NCBI GenBank assembly: GCA_033964015.1
Contig: CM066920.1
Location: 11,561,912 to 11,625,911 of the forward strand
From: Scolanthus callimorphus
Lineage: Eukaryota; Cnidaria; Anthozoa; Actiniaria; Edwardsiidae
Direction of reading: 5' to 3'
DNA: 64,000 nucleotides
Each line of letters starts with the position of its first letter. The first letter of the stretch is position 1. The notes below the pieces were generated by a model, which was given only the letters and a program-made list of their open reading frames with translations, was not told the origin of the DNA and made no database searches. Positions 23,301 to 35,300 of the stretch are shown here, piece by piece. Position numbers and translations under genes: made by a program.

Positions 23301-26300
23301 TTTGCAGCATCAGCTTCTTTGCCTTCCTTCTCTGTGCTTTTATTTCTAGTTGATCTTCTAAGGGACTCATTTGAATCAACTGAGTCCCTTGAGGGTCTGT
23401 GTTTCGCAAGTTCTCCAGAAGTGACTTTCTTTGATGCATTTTTATCCCCCTCCTTTAATGCCTTTTCATCGCCCGATTTCTCATTGGAACCATCAGCCTT
23501 TTCGCTGGCTTCTTCACCAGTTCCAGTTTCCTTATTTGCATCCTCAAAAAGAGTTGGAGGAGGTTCTATTTCTTTCGAAAATGTCTTCTTGGTTGGGCTT
23601 TTTTCAGGCGTCGATAGTCCTTCTATCTTTATCCCCATTCCTTCACTGAGTGAATTCAACCTACTTCGTCTTTCCGACGTTGTTGGACCACTAACGGGCA
23701 GCCCTTTCTTACTTTTAAACGGCGCTTTACGAGATTTTAACCCATCCAAAATGTCCATCACATAGTTGCATCTCTTTTGACGTTTCTTGATGTCGATGAT
23801 AGGTGCATCGTGCGTACATGCGAAACAGTTCCATTTATAATCATCAGGGGCGCTCATTAATTTCTTTAGATATTGTTTGCCACAGTTTCGTTTGATACAA
23901 GGTTGACAGAACGCCTTTTCACATTTGTCACAGCAGATTAGTGCCCCACCATCACCACACCACCGGCATTGTTCCTCTATTCCGTATTCGTCTCTTGTGA
24001 AGGGGCCCGAGTTGTAGTACTGGTTACATTTCTAAGGATGAAAGAACAAAGACATTTAGATAACTGGCGCATAGAGGCGGCACTTTAGGGCCAGTATTCC
24101 CCTGCATTGCCCGATGGGGAAGGAGTCGGGAAACGTTTTTAATGGCTTTTATTAATTGGTTTTGAACTTTGATGTGCTTGACTTTGATCGCGGTGCACCT
24201 TTGACTTCAAGATTTGCTGTCGGGACGTGCTTCAAAATGGCAGGAGAACACGTTTTACAGGAGACCTTTGCTATAATATTGCTTCTGTTTTAGCAAGGCT
24301 TTCACGTCCTGCAGCAGAACGTTATTCTGATAATCTTTTGTGACCGGGAAACCAAAACGTAAAGCGCAAAGACATTGCCACAAGAGTTGGGCTTTATGTT
24401 TTGCACTCCTATCACAATCAAAGACATTGCCACAAGAGCCATTGCCAGTGTTGCCACTTTGCCGACATGGGGCAGATTTAGGGGGAACAGGCAGAGGGGG
24501 GGGGGGGGGGGGGTTTGGGGGGGATTGGTTTACCGATGACAAACGTTTACGAATAGAACGTTCTGCTACAGGACTATGCCTTCTCTGCTCCTGCTCTTTT
24601 ATAGAACGACCCCCCTTTTATACCCCCTATCTACACCCTATGCCTTACCTTGCAGACCAGCACGTTTAGTAGAGGATGCCTCAGAACCTTGCCGTGGGAT
24701 GGGTTGACGTGACGACCACAAGCAGTACACGTGATTCTCTTAGGAAGACCTAAACAAACATCAGAAACCTTCTGACACACAGATATTGATTCGTCAATAT
24801 ACACCATCTAACCAAGTACATTGGCAGATCAACAGACATCACCTTGACCGGTCAACATAGACCATCTAACTGCATATCGACTAACCAGTACACATCTAAC
24901 CTAGTATTGGACTGTTCCATATTATATCTGTACCCCCCTAATCGTGGAACCTGTAATTTTCACAGGGGCCGTTGTGTTTGCCCTTGGAATATCCAAAGGG
25001 TTTGTTGATTTTGACCCTGGAATTTCTACAGGGCTTGTTGATTTTGACCTCAGAATTTCCACAGGGCCATTCATTTTACCTAAGATTTTCCACAGGGTAT
25101 TCAGTTGCAACTGTGGAGTTTCCAAAGGCCACAAGAGAATGAGGAATTTCCACAGGGGTTGTACAGGCGCCTGGAATTTCCACAGGTGTAGAGCAATTAC
25201 AAAAAATAGGTATTGACTAGTCAGGACACCCCATACCAAGTATATTGACTGGTCAACTGAAATCAGACGATGGATATCGTTCTCATATCAAAGATCCATT
25301 GAGCCTGAATTTCAGCCGTCTTTTCTCTCTACACTGCAACACTCATTGCGGGAGAAAACAACTGAACGCCGACTTCCAAGCGTGCACAGCAACTGCGTGT
25401 TTCTCAGGATCTGGAAAATGGATTCTGATTTCTTAATGAGCTCTGAAATGAGCTCTATCATTTGTGGGCTACAATGAATCATCACGAAATTAACCAATCA
25501 GATACATTATCAAGATCATGAGAATCACGCAATTCCTGGGACGTCCGTTTTTTTTGCTAGAACATGCTGCTTCTGACTTTCAATTTTCATAGATCCTAAG
25601 ATCGCCCGAGATTGCACATGGTTTCAATCAAGGCGTACTCCAGGTCGTAAGATTGCCTAAGATTGTCCAAGATTACCGCGATCTTAGGAACTGGAGTAGG
25701 CCTTTCCATATTCACGGCCAGAAGTGGCGGAAAACCCCTTCACCATCTTGTTATTCGGCAAATTGGTCGTTTCATGTGATGTTGACCTGGGGCCGGTTCC
25801 TAGAAGTCAGTTAAGAGTTATCTGTACATAAACGCCTATCCAACGGATAAATCCTGAACAAGTCCTATACAACAGATAACTTTTATCCATGGATAACTTT
25901 ATCCAACTTTTCAGGAACCTGCCCCTGGTTTTTATTTGTCATTGAGATTATAGTTGCATTTACAATTTTGTTTTCATATTCACATTAAATAAGCGAAACG
26001 ATCATAGAACAAAACGTTATATCCTATGAAAACGTTCTGAGTTCATCAGGACAAGATACCAGAAATAATTCAGAATTGTAGGGGATGTTCCTCGATAGGG
26101 GGTATGGCTATTTTTGGGGAACAGCCCATTATTAAAGCAAAATCGCAGTTTTAGTTAATAATATTTTTGTAAACAGTCTACAAGAAGGTTCTTTGCTTTT
26201 TTCCCAAACAAAATTAACTATTTAATAAACAGTGTTTCACGAATTTTCTACCTTACCACAAGACAAAGTGCTATACATTTCTTCACAATAATTTATTTAA

Positions 26301-29300
26301 ATAACATTACTTTTGTATAATTTATATATCTTGCAGTAAATCGTTTACTAGATGAATGCACTTAACAAAGTAGCAGTGGACACATATTTGTAACTTCTTA
26401 TCTTCCCATGAAAGGTGAAACATGTCAATGCTGAGTATTTAGGGTAAACGCCTGGGGCATTCAATAAATTAAAGAAATCAGAGAGGGGTCTCTAAGTGAT
26501 GTTTAAAACATGAGCAGCCGTGTTGTATCAGATTTAAAACATGAGCTGCAGGGTGTTTATTCTAAACTTAAACGTACACACTACACTTAAATAGGGGATA
26601 TTGCATGGCCGCGCGGAGATACGAATTTTATCTTCGAGTGTTGATAAATTTTTAACACGAGAAGATAAAATTCGTATCTCCAAGCGGTCATGTAATGTTC
26701 TGTTTATTATACAAACATCAATGAAATACCAAATTCAAATTTTATTTGAGTTAAGCTTAAATATCGAGCATTCAGCAAAGGCGAGTGTGATATTTTCACA
26801 TGTGAAAATAACATGATATTTTCACGTGTGAAGATATCAAGTTTTCGCGCGGGAGATCACCTGGTATTTCATTGGTGTTTATATAATAATACGGTTTATT
26901 TAAATGTTAGTGGTAAGGCTTTAGCAGACTATCAAGTCTGTCTGCAGATAAGTCTACAAATCCATAATGGTATGGTTGCACGGTACGATTGTTATAGAGA
27001 GCACATTATAATTATCTGGTGATGGGGGAGGAGGCTTTTTTAGACAGGGAGCATTCGATACCAACTTCTCAGCTTAAAGAGCATGTGTTAGCCACTCCTT
27101 TGTTATTGTTTTCGTTCGTTATTAGAAGTTAAATTATGTGTAGAAATCTCTTCATAAACATCTTCAAACAAAGTTTCAGATTTTATTTACAAAATTCAAT
27201 ACAGAACATTGCTCTATATTCTCTCAATCAGCCGATGGAAATGGATGCTTTTTCTGACTAGGTATGTTGCTATGCTGTCAAAATGGCAGCTGACACAGGC
27301 TGTTTAAGGGGGAGCGTTAATAAGTTTTATTTTAGAGGGACATTGTTAGATCATTTATGTCGGTATTTATGTGGGTCTAGTTCCTGGTACATGCGGTAGC
27401 TTGGCTCCTAACATGGATGGTGTCCCTTTTTGCACAGTTGTTAGATCTTTCCATACCAGGATGGCAGGACATGCATTGTTCACTTTAACATTAGCATGTC
27501 TCTTTAAAAAGAGTCTGTACCATTTATTGCCTGGCAGGGCATTTCTGAATCTTTGTGTGCCTTTATTGGTATCCATTGTCTTTACCCTTGCTAAAAGTTC
27601 TTGTTTGGTAACAGGAGATCCCTTGTGGGACATCTCTTTTATCCAGTTTACAATGCTCTCTTCTTCTTTAGGCGTCAATGCAGAGGGCGGCCCTCGACTT
27701 TGATGTCTTTGTTTTCCAGAAAGTCTATCATGTATGGATGATTTTGACAAGATCCACTTTTTGGCAGCTTGTCTTAGACTCAGCCCTTGTTTCTCAACAG
27801 CTGCTATGGCTTTTAAATATGCTGCTTGTTTGTCCAGTTCTCCCAATTTAAGATCTATAACCAGCAAAAGGTCCTGGTTTACCTTCAGAGTTTCAGTACC
27901 TTCAGAGTCTTTTAGTTGCATTTATTGCAATAGCACAAGACCTGCTACACATCCACAAAAAAAAGGAATATAGTGCATTTAGGTATGCTTGTAACTCAAA
28001 ATAGCTTAAATAATAAATGAAGTACTCTAACTGTTCAAAAGACAGACTATTCAAGACATTTCTCCATCAGTTTGATTTTGCACAAAATGAAGGAACCAAC
28101 AAAGAAATATGACAGCATCCTGTTGTAGCACTACAGGGAGTACTTCTTTGTAAGTTGTGAATCTTTAAAAAAAAATGGATTATTGCAACTCAGAAATGCT
28201 TGCAAAAGAACACACTGCTTGCGGTCTAACTCACATAGGCAAAGTGCCATTTTCAGCAATATGTAGAACTTAATGTCCAATGGATGCTGATTAAGATAAA
28301 CTCAATTAAATGCCAACACTTGCTTGCTAATTCAGGTGTAATACAAAAATTATTCTAAAAGTTACTGTATCATGTATGCCTTTCATAAAATCAGAAATGC
28401 ACTTTAAAACAACATCAACAGACTAATTTCTCAGTAGACTTTAGAACAGGAAGCCAGGAAAGGAAAAGTAGAGGTCTTTTCAAGAAGATTTATTCAAGCT
28501 TTTAAACACAAGTAGAAAGTTGCCAGCTTTTTGGTCAGCTGTTTAACCAGGATGAAGCACATTATGTGTACTAATGCATGAATTTAGATGGATTGCATGC
28601 ACTGGATATTTTCTTTTCATGTAACGCTTAGGAAATAAAGCTTAGACCTTTTACTGGGCTTTGTAATCAAAACTAGTAGCTAAAACTGTAAGAGACCACT
28701 TCACAACCTTTTATAGTGCTGTTCACACTCATGTCATCCATTGTTATTAATGTGCAAACCAGAGATAAATTGGTTCACAGCACAAAGGGTCCTATTTAAT
28801 ATATGGTTGGCACATTGGCATTATTATGGCAATGTTGATAAACAGTGAATAGCGCTATACAGTTGAAGACTTAAAGACCCTTGCTCACACACATCATAGC
28901 ACAAATATATAAGAACTTTCGCAGCTAATTTAGATTTCATTTAGCATGTGTAGCTGCAGTTACATTCCAGAGAAGTTCAGAAAACTGGACCCAAAACACC
29001 CAAGGGAACAGACCAGGAAATATCAGATCCCGAAACCTAAGCCACCACTTTTCTGCCACATTGCAGGGCTTGAAATTGCACCCGACACAGGCATAAATAC
29101 GCCTAAAAATTTTCCTTTTTTCACTTAGGCGTAAAATAATGACTGTGTTTTCAGTTTCTACAGTGTTCTCAGTGGATTTACTCACAGATTTATGATGAAT
29201 TTACACCTATAATGTTGGTACAAGGCGTAAAATTATGACTTTGATTATTTCTTAATTTCAAGCCCTGCATTGTTTTCTATTTAGTGCCAAACTTCTACTA

Positions 29301-32300
29301 TAATACTGGTAGCTCATTGCTAAGGGGTTTGGTCTTTAGAATTTGAGGAAATGAATTGGAAAAGCAAGAACCTTACATTACTGTCTTGCTCAACATGCCA
29401 TACTTCATGTTCACTTAGAAAGAGTGTTGACTGTGGTCTTTGCAAGATTGAGAAAATACAATCAGGTTTTAGTTTTCCAGATTCAACCCCCAAATGAAAA
29501 CACCAATAATTTGCAAAATGACACATACATAGACTGTAACAAGCAAAGCAGGTGCAATCTCAACATTTTAGCAATATTTGGTTCTGTGGGCCCAAATGAG
29601 TGCAAAATACTGTATGAAATTGTTACATTTTGTAACAAAATATTCCAGCGAGATCATATCGGGGTGCATACAAAGGTTACATTTTGTCAAATTTTTACTA
29701 TAAATCTGGGACCTTTTTTCCTAAAACATCTAAAAGAAGTGCCTGAACGGTTCTAGAATCATGCCCTAAAAGCAGAGTTTGCGATGTTTGAAACTCAGAG
29801 AGAATCCCTTGACGTGTATTTCTATAAGTCTGACTGGAGAAGAGTGTACCTGTAGTTTGGCTATGAGAGATGAAAAACACTTCATTTCACTTGTGAAAAG
29901 GGCTCTCCAACCCCAGGAAAGAAGACAAGACAACCACCAGATAAACAAGGAGCAATTATCTTAAAATATTATTTCAAGTGCTGGAATATTTTTCTCAAAA
30001 AGTGACAATTTCATGCGCTCCTGTGAGCCCTGTGATGGGACTTGGGTTTTCCAAAGACCCTTTTATTCCGTGAAAAGACTTTTCAAATAACTTACCATCC
30101 TCATCCATAGAGATGTCAGAATCCGGGATTCTCTTCTTTTTCTCTTTTTTCTTTTTCTTTTTCCTTTCCTCCCCTTCAGACTTTTCTGAAAGAGCAGAGA
30201 AATAAACAAATTTTGTTATGTATGTCATAATCTAATAATACATTGTGTGGTTCCAGAAAATATCCATCTCCCTGCATGGAAGGGTGTTCCCCCCGCATGG
30301 AAGGGTGTTGGGAAGTGACCCCCCCCCTGTAATTTCCAAAGAAAAGTACAGTATTTGTATGTAAAAAATCATGTAAATTGTCTCCCCAACCCTACAGAAT
30401 TTCCTATCCCTTCCATCAGGGCAGGATGGATATTTTCTGGAACCACACATTTGTACATACTGTACATATCACAAACGCAGTCTTACATGTAGTTGAAGGC
30501 AAACTTTGAGAAATATAAAAATGCGTCTGTTTTTCTGTGACATAGGTAATATATATTAACTTGACCTCAACGTCAATTCAGCAGTCGCTGCAAATATAAT
30601 AAACAATACAATAAAAAATCTCACCTTCTTCTTCAGAACTATCTGAATCATGTTCCCTTTTTTGTTTATGCTTTTTCTTTTTCTTTTTCTTCCTTTCTGA
30701 CTCCTCCTCATGTTCATCAAGATCTGACAAATCTTGAAACTCATCTTCTCCTACTGCGACTGCTTGCACTTTAATGCTCTCAGCAGGAACAATTAACACA
30801 GTGGTGTCATCCTCCTCTAGCAATTCAGGGCCATTTTCCAGTAAATCGGCAATGTTCCCTGATGGCATCAATTCCCCTTCATCTCCCATGGGTTCCTCCA
30901 CATAAGGAAGATCAATACCGTGTGTTGGTTCTTCGGTTTGTGGAATCTCTTCAGGTATAGGTGCATTTCCTTCATTTTCCTCATCCTCCAGATCAATAAC
31001 CTGTCTTCTGTAGTGAATCGCTCTACCAGATTTTCTGAAATAAAAGGTTGACAGTAACAGGGTTTGTGCATATTGAATTGAGGGAGTTTTGCAGTATACT
31101 GAATGTTGTTGATCATGCATGTTAACCTTTCTAAAACCAGTGCCATTTAATTGCAAGTATTTATGCTAATTCGATGCATGATGATGTCAACACAGACACA
31201 TTATAATCAGGGGCTGGTCCCTGGTGAGGAATAACTGAATGTGCAAATCCAGAAAAAAATCCATACCCAAACATGGAGGGAATTTATCTTTTTTCCCCAT
31301 ACACATACTGTAAATTTTGTATTTTCCTTTGGAAATTCCAGACAGTTGGGGGGTCTTTGAGTGCATTTCCTCCATGGCAGGGGTTTGGATTTTTTCTGGA
31401 ATTGCACAATTCAGAGTAGAGGCTAATCCAGGAACCTCTGGATTACAGAGCTTCTGAAAAAGTGTGCTGGTGCAGCCCAGCAACTTTGGCCAAAACTTGC
31501 AACTTCCTGCGACATCTAAGAAAATCTGCAAAACATGGTATATTTTTGCATGAAAATTTTCTTGAAAATGGTAACTTGCATGTTGAGAATTTCTGGATAA
31601 AACTACCCCAACTTTTGGTCTGTTTTTCAAATTTCCCTGTACATATTATTGTTTCAAACTTCCCTGTACATATTACAGTGGTAGTCCTCTATTAAGCGGC
31701 CACCATCGGGACCGAGCCAAGTGGCCGCTTAATAGAGGATGGCCGCTGAATGTAGGTATGCAAATACATACCTGAGTGATAATACATTATTTTGGGACTT
31801 TGAAAAGTGGCCGCTTAATAAAGGGTGGTCAATTAATAGGTGCCCACTTAACAGAGGTACCGCTGTATTTTCAAAATCACGAAAAGGTTTATTTCTTCTC
31901 ATCTCACCTTTTTGACTTCTTTACAACATTCAGTTCACCTCCACTGTCAACACCTTCCCCACCACTATCAGCATGTTCTTTCACGTTGTCCTCTATCTGT
32001 TAGAAAAAACATTTCATTTGTGATCATGTTTTCTCTATATTATACTTGAATGGAATGAAATTGAAGTGGATTCAAATTTCATTGGACTGAATGAAGCAGT
32101 CATACTTAGGGTGCATCTTGTGAAATAATGATTTATTATTAGCCAGGCATAAGTACAGAGCAGATTTCGTATGACTGTGAAGAGTGGCACGGTACGGCGC
32201 GGTGGCGGTGCGGAACCTGGCCTGCTGTAAATGGAATCGCCAATGAAATCGCATAGTCGCGGTACGGTCACAGTCGCGGCGCGGAACAACTTTGTCACGG

Positions 32301-35300
32301 TACTTTTCACAGTCATACAAAATCTGCTCTATTATCATTGTGATATTAAGTGAACCCCCTTGATAAATAAAGTATGTATCTCAGTCGATCTATCTTTTGA
32401 TAAATCTCTTTGACAATACTGTTTTTAATAAGGCTGATTTGCATCATGGGATACAAACAACATGGAGGAGAGTTGGCCGAGTGAATTTCAGCAACATCGA
32501 TGGAGATTTGACATTTTTACGGCAAGTTTTTGCGTAAGGAAATTTGAACCAAGTTTTCAACTGCCATATTCTGTATGCACAGTTTCAGTTTCAGTGTGTT
32601 TACTCAGCAAAGCTGAGTTGCTATACACCAAGGAACACACAGGTAAAAATTGCAGTAGATTTTGACAGAAGCAACACTTGGCAAAAGGTTTGAAATACAA
32701 GTTTGACTACAAATGTTCTTTCACTGTGTGGCGTCTTTTCATAGCGGAGCTCCAGCGGAGCACCATACCTAAGGGAAAAACGTATAGTATACTATCGAGT
32801 TGATTTTTGAACGTCACGGGCATTATGGATCATTTTGATGACGTCATTGATGACGAAAGGGCACGTGACTTTGGTGCAGAGTTCCTCTTCTGGTCTTTGA
32901 AAGGTTGTCCAAGTTTGGCTTCTATTGAAGCTTCCCTTTGGGAGATATGATTTTTTCTTTATTTTTCTGGTATTAAACCTACAGCGTACGCCGTCCGGTG
33001 TCCGTCCGTGTACACATGGGAACCCTGTGGTACGCAAAGAAAAAATTATATCTCCTCAAGGGAACATGCTAAGACAACCATACTTGGGATATTTTGTCTA
33101 TGCCACAAGGGGGGTGCTGTAACACGGTCACGTGATGTGACGTCATCGATGACGCCATCAATGATTGAAAAATTAATATCTCGTGAAGGGAAGACTCTAA
33201 AACAACCAAACTTTGATAGTGTAGTCTAGATCATCAGATCAGCGAAATGAAGTGGTTACGTGATGTGACGTCATCGATGACGTCATCTATGCTTGAAAAA
33301 TTAATATCTTGTGAGGGAAGACTAAAACAACCAAACTTTTGTAGTGTAGTCTAGGTCACCAGATGAGCAAAATGAAGTGGTCAGGTGATATATACTTGGG
33401 ATATTTTGTCTATGCCACAAGGGGGATGCTGTAACCCGGACACGTGATGTGACGTCATCGATGACGTCATCAGTGATTGAAAAATGAATATCTCGTGAAG
33501 GGAAGACTCTAAGAAAACCAAACTACTTTGGTAGTGTAGTCTAGGTCACCAGGTGAGCGAAATGAAGTGGTCACGTGATATGACGTCATCGATGACGTCA
33601 TCTATGCTTGAAAAATCAATATCTCGTGAAGGGAAGACTCTAAAACAACCAAACTTGGGTAGTGTAGTCTAGGCCACCAGATGAGCGAAATGAGGAGGTC
33701 ACGTGATGTGACGTCATCGATGACGTCATCTATGCTTAAAAAAATAATATCTCGTGAAGGGAAGACTGTAAAACAACCAAACTTGGGTAGTGTAGTCTAG
33801 ACCACCAGATGAGCGAAATGAAGTGGTCACGTGATATGACGTCATCGATGACGTCATCTATGCTTAAAAAATGAATATCACGTGAAGGGAAGACTCTAAA
33901 ACAACAAAACTTGGGTAGTGTAGTCTAGACCACCAGATGAGCGAAATGAAGTGGTCACTTGATATGACGTCATCGATGACGTCATCTATGCTTGAAAAAT
34001 TAACATCTCGTGAAGGGAAGACTCTAAAAGAACCAAACTTGGGTAGTGTAGTCTAGGCCACCAGATGAGCGAAATGAAGTGGTCATGTGATATGACGTCA
34101 TCAATGACGTCATCTATGCTTAAAAAATGAATATCACGTGAAGGGAAGACTCTAAAACAACCAAACTTGGGTAGTGTAGTCTAGACCACAAGATGAGCGA
34201 AATGAAGTGGTCACGTGATATGGCGTCATTGATGACGTCATCTATGCTTGAAAAATTAACATCTCGTGAAGGGAAGACTCTAAAAGAACCAAACTTGGGT
34301 AGTGTAGTCTAGGCCACCAGATGAGCGAAATGAAGTGGTCACATGGGAATCCCTTTCATTCACATAGAAAATTTTATAACCAGGAGCTCCGCTTTTAGCC
34401 AGTGGCTAAATCTATATATTAGTTTGTCTACGCTGTTGATATAGGTACTACTACCTTAATGCAACAACAACAACAACAAGCAAATTTATTTGGAGCCTTA
34501 TACAGGATTGTACATCGGTATGGTCCAAATAAAATTTAAATAAAAGGAAGAAAAAGGAGGTCGATGCTATCATCCATGAATTCCTTTTATGCAGTTATTC
34601 TGTTTGTTTCCTCTTCTGATTCATGGTGATAATAAGGTCCTTGTCTGTCCTCTCTAGCCCCGCAAACAGAGCTCAGCAGCAATAGCAAAAACCTGTTTGG
34701 GACTTGTGTCATTCAAAGAAAAGGCATAAATGTATTTTGCAGTTATTCTGTTTGTTTCCTCTTTCTGATTCATGGTGATAATAAAAGAAAACGCTCTTTA
34801 CGCAGTCATTACGTTTAGATCAACTTTAGTTTTATTTTTTAAGTCACGGTAGTACTGATTTCTGAGATGATCATATGAGGGGCACTCTAAAAGAAAGTGC
34901 TGCTCGTTTTCTATTCCCCTTTCGCAGATTGGGCAGAACCTCTCTTCTGGGGGTATGTAAGGTTTCAAAGGTCTCCCGGTCTCGATGGTTAAATTATGAT
35001 TACTTAGTCTTAATTTACTTAGAGAGATCCTATGGCCGACATTGCTAATCTGGGAGAGATAATATTCAAAATTATAGGAGACCTTGAAGGTTCTGAAAGT
35101 TCTTAACTTATTCTTTTGACGGGGGTCTTTTCTTTTATCGTTGTGAATTTCACTAAGCAACACCTGTTGTTCTGTCTTCTAGTCATTGTTGACTAGCCAA
35201 TATAAGCCCCCGCACCCCTCCTCCCCCCAGCCGGGCATAGCGGGGCATATGCAGGGGATTTGACGCGATTCGCCTTTGTCACACGGCAGCCATCTTGGAT

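Noticed and set aside
21363..23765. Several plus-strand open frames of 90-151 codons over ATRX exon 7
   Set aside because: They are antisense shadows of the Ser/Glu/Lys-rich linker (giving Phe/Leu/Ser-rich peptides) and have no family features.
30578..31156. Separate small acidic-protein gene
   Set aside because: Its exon joins in frame at both sides to exons that lead directly into the ATRX ADD domain, so it is ATRX exon 4.
33040..34345. Regular repeats resembling a CRISPR array
   Set aside because: The whole 128-bp unit is repeated without variable spacers, in a eukaryotic intron; it is a satellite.
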